DNA of 6,513 nt from positions 1 to 6,513 of the forward strand of contig JANLPY010000231.1 in assembly GCA_031367505.1 (NCBI GenBank), in the 5' to 3' direction. Shown in pieces: positions 1-5,393 of this stretch. Each line of letters begins with the position of its first letter. Positions within the stretch are counted from its first letter, which is position 1. Both the position numbers and the translations under genes were made by a program. The DNA is from JAKFWF01 sp031367505. GTDB lineage: Bacteria; Pseudomonadota; Alphaproteobacteria; Rhizobiales; Hyphomicrobiaceae. The notes under the pieces are model-generated. The model was not told where the DNA came from, made no database searches, and saw only the letters and a list, made by a program, of their open reading frames with translations.

Positions 1-28
1 TCGTGGGGGCCGCATTACGCACCGACCG

Positions 29-62
29 CCGGTTCCCGGTTCGTCGCAAGCAACCGAACCGG
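29..62. repeat. Tandem 7-mer plus perfect 8-bp inverted repeat
   Basis: CCGGTTC occurs twice in tandem (29-35 and 36-42). The second copy extends to CCGGTTCG (36-43), which is the left arm of a perfect inverted repeat whose right arm is CGAACCGG (55-62). The arms are separated by 11 bases. No T-run follows, so an intrinsic terminator is unlikely. Repeated short motifs near the end of an element can be recombinase core or arm-binding sites. That role is an inference from position only. Confidence 0.45.
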
Positions 63-126
63 CCATCCGTGGATAACGCTCATCGTGCTATGTGGCGTCC
101 ACTGAATGGGGGTCGGTTCACATCTC

Positions 127-149
127 TTGGCGGAGCCGGAGTCCGCCGA
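127..149. repeat. Short stem-loop, 6-bp GC stem
   Basis: GGCGGA (129-134) pairs with TCCGCC (142-147) around a 7-base loop. The stem extends by a T-G wobble and a T-A pair to 127/149. It is not followed by a T-run. It may be the end structure of a neighbouring transcript or a protein-binding site, but nothing in the sequence decides between these. Confidence 0.3.
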
Positions 150-217
150 AATCCAACTTCAGCCCGCATCAACACGCGTCGTGAGACGACAGAAGGGCCA
201 AATCTCCCGGTAGGTCT

Positions 218-245
218 TGCATCCTTGTGAATCGCCTCATATCAT
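218..245 (+). promoter_or_regulatory. Weak candidate sigma-70 promoter for the integrase gene
   Basis: TTGCAT (218-223) and TATCAT (240-245) are separated by 16 bases. The -10-like hexamer matches the TATAAT consensus at five of six positions; the -35-like hexamer keeps only the TTG core plus partial matches. Transcription would start near 252 and give a leader of roughly 54 bases containing the hairpins at 277-302. No better pair was seen between 1 and 305. High-GC hosts often use degenerate promoters, so this is a suggestion only. Confidence 0.25.
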
Positions 246-276
246 CGAGTCTCAAAAATGTTGATGGGTGCTTGGA

Positions 277-302
277 GGGGCTAATAGTCCCCGGCGCGCC
301 GG
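277..302. repeat. Hairpin and 12-bp palindrome abutting the integrase start
   Basis: GGGG (277-280) can pair with CCCC (289-292) around an 8-base A/T-richer loop. Overlapping it is a perfect palindrome, CCGGCGCGCCGG (291-302), which ends three bases before the integrase ATG at 306. The palindrome occupies the place where a Shine-Dalgarno sequence should be, and no good one is visible there. It could be an operator for a dimeric repressor, or an mRNA structure limiting integrase translation. Confidence 0.4.
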
Positions 303-305
303 CAG

Positions 306-1625
306 ATGCCCAAGAAAGCTCCAGAACTCAGTCCGCTCGCAGTCAACCGGCTTACCACCCCCGGGCTGCACTTCGTGGGCGGTGTGGCGGGCTTGGCGCT
401 GCAGGTGCTACCAAGTGGCGGCCGCAGTTGGGTGCTGCGAGCCCGGGTCGGCAACAAGCGACGGGATATGGGGCTGGGCGGCTTCCCTGACGTTCCGCTC
501 GCGCAGGCGCGCGAAGCCGCTCGTGTGGCGCGCGCCAAGATTCGCGGCGGTGTGGACCCCATCGAGGAGGCGCGGACAGCCCGCGCCATGTTGAGGCTGG
601 CTCAAGCCAACGCGGTCTCATTCCGGAGCGCCGCCGCTGCCTACATCGAGACCCACGGGCCGGGCTGGGCAAATGCCAAGCACGCGCAACAGTGGACGAA
701 CACCCTCACGACGCATGCCTATCCGCATATCGGCGACATACTCGTGCGCGACATCGGCTTGCCGCACGTCCTGAGCGTGCTTGAGCCGATCTGGCGCACC
801 AAGACTGAGACTGCCTCCCGCGTCCGTAGCCGCGTGGAATCGGTCTTGGACTGGGCCACGACCAAGGGCTATCGGGAAGGCCTGAACCCGGCGCGCTGGA
901 AGGGGCACCTAGACAACCTTCTGCCGGCCCCGAGCAAGATCGCCAAGGAGAAGCATCACCCCGCCCTGTCCGTGCCAGACGCAGGTGCCTTCATGGCCGC
1001 ACTTCGGACGCACGGCGGCATGGGCGCCCGAGCCCTGGAGTTCGGCATCCTGACTGCAGCACGCTCGGGCGAAATTCGCGGCGCCACCTGGGGGGAAATC
1101 AACCTCGATGCGGCGGAGTGGTCCATCCCGGCCGCGCGCATGAAGATGAAGAACGACCACCGCGTCCCGCTATCGGAGGCCGCAGTGGGCCTCTTGAAGT
1201 CACGGCTCGTCGTGCCTGGCACAACCGACAAGCTGCCGAAGCCCTCCGCGCCTGCTCTGGTGTTTCCGGCCCCGCGTGGCGGGATGTTGTCCGATGGCAC
1301 GCTCAACGCGGTCATCAGCCGCATGAATGAGGAGACCGAGCAACCACGCTGGATCGACCCGAAAGACGGCCGCGAAGTGGTCCAGCACGGGTTCCGTTCC
1401 ACTTTCCGCGACTGGGTGTCCGAGCGTACGAACTACCCGAACGAGGTGGCAGAAATGGCGCTGGCGCACACGGTCGGCAACAAGGTTGAAGCCGCATACC
1501 GTCGGGGCGACTTGCTGGACAAGCGGCGCCAGATGATGGACGACTGGGCCGCTTTCTGCGTCATGGTCGAGCCCGCGTCCAACAATGTTGTCCCACTGCG
1601 CAAGTCGCAGTCGGCGAGCGCTTGA
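306..1625 (+). CDS. P4-type tyrosine recombinase (site-specific integrase)
   Basis: A 439-residue integrase catalysing insertion and excision of the element by conservative site-specific recombination. Residues 5-90 form the DUF4102-type arm DNA-binding domain (LTTPGLHFVGGVAGLALQV, then GLGGFPDVPLAQAR). Residues about 105-190 fit the core-binding SAM-like domain, and 220-415 the catalytic domain. The catalytic set is visible: Arg253 in TAARSGE, Lys280/282, His361 and Arg364 in HGFR, His388, and the nucleophile Tyr398 in AAYRR. Length and motif order match intact P4-family integrases, so the enzyme is probably active. The ATG at 306 opens an MPKKAPELS N-terminus typical of the family. No strong ribosome binding site precedes it, only a perfect palindrome, so expression may be low or structure-controlled. 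The gene ends directly at the start of the exonuclease gene. It is not a chromosome-dimer XerC/D recombinase, which lacks the arm domain and is about 300 residues. Confidence 0.96.
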   Translation: MPKKAPELSPLAVNRLTTPGLHFVGGVAGLALQVLPSGGRSWVLRARVGNKRRDMGLGGFPDVPLAQAREAARVARAKIRGGVDPIEEARTARAMLRLAQANAVSFRSAAAAYIETHGPGWANAKHAQQWTNTLTTHAYPHIGDILVRDIGLPHVLSVLEPIWRTKTETASRVRSRVESVLDWATTKGYREGLNPARWKGHLDNLLPAPSKIAKEKHHPALSVPDAGAFMAALRTHGGMGARALEFGILTAARSGEIRGATWGEINLDAAEWSIPAARMKMKNDHRVPLSEAAVGLLKSRLVVPGTTDKLPKPSAPALVFPAPRGGMLSDGTLNAVISRMNEETEQPRWIDPKDGREVVQHGFRSTFRDWVSERTNYPNEVAEMALAHTVGNKVEAAYRRGDLLDKRRQMMDDWAAFCVMVEPASNNVVPLRKSQSASA

Positions 1626-2087
1626 ATGTCTCTCACAAGGCCCGACAAGCCGGCGGCGACGCTTTGGCTGGACACCGAATTCAACGGGTTCGGTGGCGCA
1701 TTGATTTCAATGGCGCTTGTCGATGAAGTGGGCGCGTCGGTGTACTTTGCCCTGCCTTGCGACAACCCGGTGCCATGGGTGGCCGAGCATGTCATGCCGG
1801 TGTTGGGCATCGCTCCCACGACCCGGCGAGCCGCGCAGGCGTCAGTGCGGATGTTTCTGCACCGCTTCGCCCGAGCGAACATCGTGGCCAACTGGCCCGA
1901 TGACATCAAGCACTTCTGCGCCTTCATGGTGGACGGTCCGGCTGAATGCCTCGTCACGCCACCACTGACATTCGAACTTCGCACGGACCTCGGCGGCACT
2001 GCTGACCGGTCGTCCGTGCCCCACAACGCGCTGCAGGATGCAATCGCGCTCCGAAACATTCACATGGAAGGCAGCAAGCCAAGCTGA
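1626..2087 (+). CDS. DEDDh-type 3'-5' exonuclease (Rv2179c-like / RNase T-like fold)
   Basis: A 153-residue protein with the three exonuclease motifs of the DEDDh superfamily: WLDTEF (Asp16, Glu18) as ExoI, an aspartate in NWPDDIKHF (Asp92 or Asp93) as ExoII, and VPHNALQDAIALR (His133, Asp138) as ExoIII with the His-x4-Asp spacing of the DEDDh subgroup. These residues bind two metal ions for hydrolysis of RNA or DNA from the 3' end. The compact size and HNAL-x-DA motif recall the Rv2179c-like 3'-5' exoribonuclease family; the substrate (RNA or single-stranded DNA) cannot be told from sequence. Its ATG follows the integrase TGA with no base between (TGAATG), and its own ribosome binding site is weak (GCGAG at 1614-1618). 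Translation is therefore probably coupled to the integrase. A role in processing recombination or replication intermediates, or in regulating element transcripts, is conceivable but unproven. Confidence 0.8.
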   Translation: MSLTRPDKPAATLWLDTEFNGFGGALISMALVDEVGASVYFALPCDNPVPWVAEHVMPVLGIAPTTRRAAQASVRMFLHRFARANIVANWPDDIKHFCAFMVDGPAECLVTPPLTFELRTDLGGTADRSSVPHNALQDAIALRNIHMEGSKPS

Positions 2088-2098
2088 GTGAATACCGC

Positions 2099-2115
2099 GC
2101 CGGCCGGATGCCGGC
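2099..2115. repeat. Small GC hairpin between exonuclease and next gene
   Basis: GCCGGC occurs at 2099-2104 and again at 2110-2115. Because it is palindromic, the two copies can form a 6-bp stem with a 5-base loop. AAAAG rather than a T-run follows, so it is not a classic intrinsic terminator in this direction. It may slow transcription or stabilise the 3' end of the integrase-exonuclease message. Confidence 0.3.
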
Positions 2116-2136
2116 AAAAGACGGGGCGGGGGATGC

Positions 2137-2808
2137 ATGAGGACGAGCGATAGAGGCAGCGACGCTGAGTCGTTTCGCCGATCCATGGGTGAACTTGCCG
2201 GCCGCGTTGTCGAATCATTGTCCCGGCAATTCTGGGATGAGGTGGTTGAGGCTACTGGCCATAGTCCCGGCGACTTTATGGAACTCGTGTTCATTCCGTT
2301 GCAGAGGGAGGGACCAACCGGAGATGAACTTGCCGTAGCTGCGCTGCGGCACGCCGCCACTGAGCAAGGCCGGTCAACGTTCCTCCTCCACGCAATGTTC
2401 GTCGCCTGTGCCTATGCCGTGCAGACCATGAAGGCGCGAAGTGCAGCCGAGGATGCGCTTGCCTGGCGCCACTACGCAGAGGCGAGGCATTGGCAAGGCG
2501 TCACCCTCACCGCTTGGCACTTCTGCAAATCACGCAGCGAAGTGGCTAACGAGATCGTCACCCGGGCTGCGGAGACGATCGCCAGCGCCCGCCGGGATGC
2601 GGCTCGACAGGCTTCTAGCGCCCGCTGGTCAAAGCTTGACAGCCACAAGGCTGAGGCGTTGAAGCTCGCGAACTCAAAGCCCTTCGCGTCTCGCGCCGCG
2701 GCCGCCCGCTACGTGGTGGACAACTTGGAGAAGACGCCGAATACGTACTACGCCTGCGAGACCATCGAAGGGTGGCTGAAGGGCAGCGGCTGGAAACCGT
2801 CTGCCTGA
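2137..2808 (+). CDS. Hypothetical protein with basic, possibly DNA-binding C-terminus
   Basis: A 223-residue soluble protein that I do not recognise as a characterised family. No signal peptide or membrane segment is seen. The N-terminal ~75 residues are acidic (EVVEATGHSPGDFMELVF). Residues 80-160 are helical and alanine-rich, with several histidines and tryptophans. The last ~55 residues are basic (SARWSKLDSHKAEALKLANS onward). They contain FASRAAAARYVV, then TYYACETIEGWLKGSGWKP, a pattern reminiscent of C-terminal helix-turn-helix-like segments in phage and island proteins. The start at 2137 is favoured by the G-rich GGGGCGGGGG at 2123-2132; an out-of-frame ATG at 2133 stops after six codons. 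It stands alone between the integrase pair and the regulator module. A DNA-binding or regulatory role is only an inference from the C-terminus. Confidence 0.75.
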   Translation: MRTSDRGSDAESFRRSMGELAGRVVESLSRQFWDEVVEATGHSPGDFMELVFIPLQREGPTGDELAVAALRHAATEQGRSTFLLHAMFVACAYAVQTMKARSAAEDALAWRHYAEARHWQGVTLTAWHFCKSRSEVANEIVTRAAETIASARRDAARQASSARWSKLDSHKAEALKLANSKPFASRAAAARYVVDNLEKTPNTYYACETIEGWLKGSGWKPSA

Positions 2809-2809
2809 A

Positions 2810-2876
2810 CGGGGTGTATGCGCGCAGACCGGGGTGTCTCCGACGCATAGCCCTGTTCTAGAGCCGGTCGGGTGTA
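2810..2876 (+). promoter_or_regulatory. Three phased CGGGGTGT-like repeats and a weak promoter ahead of the regulator operon
   Basis: CGGGGTGT occurs at 2810-2817 and 2830-2837, and a one-base-shorter copy, CGGGTGT, at 2869-2875. The spacings of 20 and 39 bp put all three on about the same face of the helix. The last copy overlaps a possible -10-like TAGAAA (2875-2880), with a poor -35 16 bases upstream (2853-2858). The 146-bp gap between 2809 and 2954 is the largest in the window outside the left flank, and it precedes the AlpA-like gene. An operator/promoter region for the replication operon is therefore plausible. The binding protein is unknown. Confidence 0.3.
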
Positions 2877-2919
2877 GAAAGTACGTGTCGCGCCGCGCAT
2901 CAACGCGCAGCAGCCGGCA

Positions 2920-2936
2920 GCGGGGCCGATCCCCGC
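2920..2936. repeat. 6-bp GC hairpin upstream of the AlpA-like gene
   Basis: GCGGGG (2920-2925) pairs perfectly with CCCCGC (2931-2936) around a 5-base loop. It ends just before an in-frame ATG at 2937 and 18 bases before the preferred start at 2955. In RNA it would sit immediately upstream of the Shine-Dalgarno sequence CGGAG (2943-2947). It could be a leader element or an insulating structure. No T-run follows. Confidence 0.35.
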
Positions 2937-2954
2937 ATGTCACGGAGCGACACG

Positions 2955-3185
2955 ATGTCTACCTCACCCACGAGCGCCAAGGCCGACATTCCGGCTGCAC
3001 TGGCGCAGTTCGATCAACTGCCCGATTCGGCGCACGTCCGGCTTCCCATCGTCGCGGCGCTTCACGGGATCAGCGCGCCGACCGTCTGGCGCTGGGTTAA
3101 GTCCGGCCGACTGCCGGCGCCTCTCAAGCTCGGACCGAATACCACGGCCTGGCGAGTCGGCGACCTTCGTCGAGTGGGGGCTTGA
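2955..3185 (+). CDS. AlpA-family MerR-like HTH regulator (possible excisionase/activator)
   Basis: A 76-residue protein of the AlpA type found at the heads of integrated-element operons. In P4-like and CP4-57 elements such proteins activate integrase or promote excision. The helix-turn-helix spans about residues 27-50 (RLPIVAALHGISAPTVWRWV). It is followed by the small wing SGRLPAPLKLGPNTTAWR, typical of MerR/AlpA domains. The start at 2955 is chosen because CGGAG (2943-2947) lies seven bases upstream; the in-frame ATG at 2937 has a hairpin in that position instead. The C-terminus ends GDLRRVGA, whereas AlpA proteins usually finish with D/E-hydrophobic-x-x-W then a few residues. Dropping one base near 3171 would restore DLREW, so a small frameshift is possible. 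The next gene starts three bases after the stop, suggesting co-translation. Confidence 0.85.
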   Translation: MSTSPTSAKADIPAALAQFDQLPDSAHVRLPIVAALHGISAPTVWRWVKSGRLPAPLKLGPNTTAWRVGDLRRVGA

Positions 3186-3188
3186 TCG

Positions 3189-3473
3189 ATGCACACCTAC
3201 CGAGGACCGGTCACGCCCGAAAGTGACAACGCCCGGCGGCAACCGGGCGTCATCGGGGAACAGGAATCAGAAGACACCGGTGATTGTGCCAACGACGGCG
3301 CGAACCGAAAAGCCCTTGCCTCGATGACCGCACGAGCGGCGCTTTGCGGCTGCACGCTGCATGAGCTGTCTGGCGGTGGCTATCTGCTGTGCCGCTGGGG
3401 AATGTCTCGCGAGCTTCCATGCCTTCGAGCCGTTGGCGACCTGCTGCGTCGGATTGGAGGCGCCCATGCCTGA
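3189..3473 (+). CDS. Small hypothetical protein of the replication operon
   Basis: A 94-residue protein without a recognised characterised domain. The first ~45 residues are polar and look disordered. The conserved-looking core is residues 47-94 (MTARAALCGCTLHELSGGGY then LLCRW...LRAVGDLLRRIGG). This alpha-beta-beta-alpha-like pattern resembles short accessory proteins encoded just upstream of primase genes in proteobacterial islands. The start at 3189 follows GGGGG (3176-3180) by eight bases and lies three bases after the AlpA-like stop. An internal ATG at 3327 would give only the core but has no ribosome binding site. Its end overlaps the next gene by eight bases, so it is translationally embedded in the operon. 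Two small stem-loops occupy the first 21 codons (3210-3250). The function is unknown; the context suggests a link to replication or its control. Confidence 0.7.
   Translation: MHTYRGPVTPESDNARRQPGVIGEQESEDTGDCANDGANRKALASMTARAALCGCTLHELSGGGYLLCRWGMSRELPCLRAVGDLLRRIGGAHA
3210..3250. repeat. Two consecutive stem-loops
   Basis: GTCAC (3210-3214) pairs with GTGAC (3223-3227) around an 8-base loop. Two bases on, ACGCCCGG (3229-3236) pairs perfectly with CCGGGCGT (3243-3250) around a 6-base loop. They lie inside the start of the 94-residue gene. No T-run follows, which argues against an intrinsic terminator. An mRNA attenuator or a structured DNA site is possible. Confidence 0.4.
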
Positions 3474-4419
3474 GCACCACGATACCTTCCGCGATGCACT
3501 GCAGGCCGATCTGGGGCCGTTGGCGTGCCCTCCCGATGCAATTGAGCCGGGCCGGCTGCACCGCTTCTCGACAAACGGCAAACGAGGCGACCTCTCCGGC
3601 TGGTGTCGGCTCTTCGAGGATGGACGCACCGGGGTCTACGGATGCTGGCGCCTCGGCTTGTCAGTCGTCTGGACTGCCGTTCCTCGCGATCGCATGACAC
3701 CTGCTGAGCGCCCGGACTTGCGCCAGCGCATTGCACAGGACAGGGCGCAGCGGGAGAGCGAACAGCGGACCGCCTGGCGCAAGAACCTTGACCGCATCGC
3801 TTGTCTGCGCCGCCAGTGCGTGCCGGTGTCCGAAAGTGATCCCGTGCACCGCTACCTCTGCACTCGGCTTGCAGTTGAGTCGTTCGCAGTGCCCGAGTGC
3901 ATCCGGCTGCACCCGGCGATGGCCTACGTTCACGAAGGCGAGGCAATCGGCACCTTCCCCGCGATGGTGGCGCCGCTGGTGAATCGAGCCGGCGACGTGC
4001 TGGCGCTGCATCGGACCTACCTCACGGCGGCTGGCCAGAAGGCACCCGTGCCCGGCCCGGTCAAGAAGCTGACCCCGGCCGCCGGTCTGCTGCGCGGAAC
4101 TCACATCCCCTTGCATCGGCCCGTGGATGGCGCCACCGGCATCGGCGAAGGCATCGAAACCTCGCTGGCCGCGTGCCTGGCCTCGGACGTTCCAACCGTC
4201 GCCGCGTATAGCGCCGGCAATCTCGCGGCGTGGCAGTGGCCTACATGCGCGAGGCGGCTGGTGATCTTCGCGGACCACGACAAGGCCGGCGCCGAAGCCG
4301 CAGAAACGCTACGAGCGCGAGCCTTGGCTGCCGGAATTCGGGTTCAGACACTCACGCCTGAAACCCCCGGGCAGGACTGGGCCGACGTTTGGTCAACGCG
4401 AGAAGGAGCGTGCGCATGA
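3466..4419 (+). CDS. Toprim-domain primase-like replication protein
   Basis: A 317-residue protein expected to make or support RNA primers for element DNA replication. The C-terminal half carries a Toprim domain (Toprim_3-like). The conserved glutamate Glu228 lies in GIGEGIETSLAA, and the metal-binding acidic pair Asp270/Asp272 in LVIFADHDKAG. The N-terminal part (residues 28-72, RLHRF...GDLSGWCRLFEDGRTGVYGCW) resembles the beta-rich N-terminal module of plasmid and island primases, with no CxxC/CHC2 zinc finger. Residues 105-165 carry the HRYLCTRL and PECIRLHPAM pattern typical of the linker domain in these proteins. The ATG at 3466 is preferred because GGAGG (3456-3460) stands five bases upstream; an in-frame ATG at 3361 lies deep in the previous gene. 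It overlaps that gene by 8 bp and the following ATPase gene by 4 bp. No helicase domain is fused; the next gene supplies one. Confidence 0.88.
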   Translation: MPEHHDTFRDALQADLGPLACPPDAIEPGRLHRFSTNGKRGDLSGWCRLFEDGRTGVYGCWRLGLSVVWTAVPRDRMTPAERPDLRQRIAQDRAQRESEQRTAWRKNLDRIACLRRQCVPVSESDPVHRYLCTRLAVESFAVPECIRLHPAMAYVHEGEAIGTFPAMVAPLVNRAGDVLALHRTYLTAAGQKAPVPGPVKKLTPAAGLLRGTHIPLHRPVDGATGIGEGIETSLAACLASDVPTVAAYSAGNLAAWQWPTCARRLVIFADHDKAGAEAAETLRARALAAGIRVQTLTPETPGQDWADVWSTREGACA

Positions 4420-5393
4420 GTGACATGCAAACCGCCCGCCTCGCCGCCGATCCGGCCAACGACACCGAGCCGCTGCGCGCGTTCGATCTGCACGAGTTGG
4501 CGTCGATGCACTTCCGTCCTCGTGATCCGCTGCTGCTGCCGTGGCTCCACTCGCAGGACCTGTGCATGACGTTCGCGGCACGAGGCATCGGCAAGACGCA
4601 CTTCGCCATCGCCATCGCCTATGCCGTGGCAACCGGCGGCGAGTTCCTGCGCTGGAAGGCGCCCAGGCCGGCCAAGGTGCTGTATTTGGACGGCGAGCTT
4701 CCCGGCGCCGTGATGCAGCGTCGGATGCTGATGCACTGCCCCAGCGCCGAGCCGGCGCCAGGATTTCTTCGGGTCTTCACGCCCGATCTTCCGCAGATGG
4801 AGGGGCGCGGCCTGCCTGACGTTTCGACCTATGAAGGCCAGGTCGAGCTAGATCGCATGATCGAGCCGGACACCGCGCTCGTGATCGTTGACAACCTCAG
4901 TGCGTGGGCGCGCACCGGCAGAGAGAACGAAGCCGAGAGCTGGCATCCAGTGGCGTCGTGGATTCTCGCGTTGCGCAGGCGGGGAATTGCTGTGATCTTG
5001 GTGCACCACGCCGGCAAAGGTGGACAGCAGCGCGGCACCAGCAAGAAGGAAGACTTGCTCGATGTCGTGATCGGCCTCTCTCGTCCGAAGGACTATGACC
5101 CACAGCAGGGCGCGGCGTTTGTCTGCGAATTCACCAAGGCCCGCAATCTGGCAGGCGAGGACGCGGCCAGCCTGGAAATCGAGCTTGGCGGCGATGAGGA
5201 GCGAGCGTCGTGGACATGGCGCACTGTCGAGGCTTCGACGTACGAGCGCGTCGTGCTGCTGGCGAACGAAGGCATGCGGCCGGGGGAGATTGCCACCGAA
5301 CTCGACATCAACAAGTCCACCGTCTCGCGCCACATGAAGCGCGGCCGGAGCGAAGGGCTCATCACCAAGGGAGCCAACGATGGGACTGCGTGA
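4416..5393 (+). CDS. RepA-like AAA ATPase/replicative helicase with C-terminal HTH
   Basis: A 325-residue P-loop ATPase of the RepA/AAA_25 type, related to the hexameric helicases of small plasmids and to RecA/KaiC-like folds. Visible motifs are the Walker A variant ARGIGKT (Lys60, Thr61), the acidic YLDGE motif (Asp92, Glu94) that usually carries the catalytic glutamate, Walker B LVIVD (Asp159), and VILVHHAGKGG with His197/His198 followed by RGTSKKEDLLDVVIGL. The end adds a helix-turn-helix, about residues 286-310 (MRPGEIATELDINKSTVSRH). A stand-alone RepA helicase such as that of RSF1010 does not need this; it could recruit the ATPase to origin DNA. The start at 4416 has GAAGGAG (4402-4408) seven bases upstream and overlaps the primase stop as ATGA. 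It ends 14 bp inside the next gene. The likely role is loading or unwinding at the element's origin, partnering the Toprim protein. Confidence 0.88.
   Translation: MSDMQTARLAADPANDTEPLRAFDLHELASMHFRPRDPLLLPWLHSQDLCMTFAARGIGKTHFAIAIAYAVATGGEFLRWKAPRPAKVLYLDGELPGAVMQRRMLMHCPSAEPAPGFLRVFTPDLPQMEGRGLPDVSTYEGQVELDRMIEPDTALVIVDNLSAWARTGRENEAESWHPVASWILALRRRGIAVILVHHAGKGGQQRGTSKKEDLLDVVIGLSRPKDYDPQQGAAFVCEFTKARNLAGEDAASLEIELGGDEERASWTWRTVEASTYERVVLLANEGMRPGEIATELDINKSTVSRHMKRGRSEGLITKGANDGTA

Larger units (their letters stand above)
1..305. other. Gene-poor left flank, possible attachment-site region
   Basis: No open reading frame here looks like a real protein: the frames are short, arginine-rich and lack ribosome binding sites. 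The stretch holds several inverted repeats (36-62, 127-149, 277-292, 291-302) and a weak promoter-like pair. Its position directly upstream of a P4-type integrase is where the left attachment site of such islands usually lies. I searched by eye for the 3' half of a tRNA or tmRNA (T-loop GTTCGAATC-like sequence ending in CCA), the common target of these integrases, and found none. The left junction is therefore undefined. It may lie inside this stretch at a non-tRNA target, or just outside the window. Confidence 0.5.

Noticed and set aside
3..230. 75-codon plus-strand frame at the left edge
   Set aside because: No ribosome binding site and no recognisable motif. It could be a decayed transposase or host gene remnant, but I see no evidence strong enough to call it.
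1..305. tRNA or tmRNA 3' end as integration target
   Set aside because: No T-arm consensus, acceptor complement or CCA end could be identified on either strand.
1433..2059. Minus-strand open frame of 208 codons opposite the integrase end and the exonuclease gene
   Set aside because: It is antisense to two genes with clear catalytic motifs, has no recognisable domain and no ribosome binding site. Long antisense frames are common in high-GC DNA.
2099..2120. Intrinsic terminator after the exonuclease gene
   Set aside because: The stem is short and followed by AAAAG, with no T-run on the plus strand.
165..2904. Shared CGCATCAAC at 165-173 and 2896-2904
   Set aside because: A single 9-bp match in 6.5 kb of GC-rich DNA is plausible by chance and is not enough for an attachment-site repeat.
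2937..2954. Upstream ATG at 2937 as the start of the AlpA-like gene
   Set aside because: A GC hairpin lies directly in front of it, whereas CGGAG at 2943-2947 is well placed for the ATG at 2955.
3361..3465. N-terminal extension of the Toprim protein starting at 3361
   Set aside because: It would overlap most of the core of the 94-residue gene. The ATG at 3466 has a strong GGAGG five bases upstream.
3380..4278. Long minus-strand frames opposite the Toprim gene
   Set aside because: Arginine-rich shadow translations of a gene with clear Toprim motifs on the plus strand.
4389..4415. Start of the RepA-like ATPase at 4389
   Set aside because: GAAGGAG at 4402-4408 and the ATGA overlap with the primase stop support 4416.
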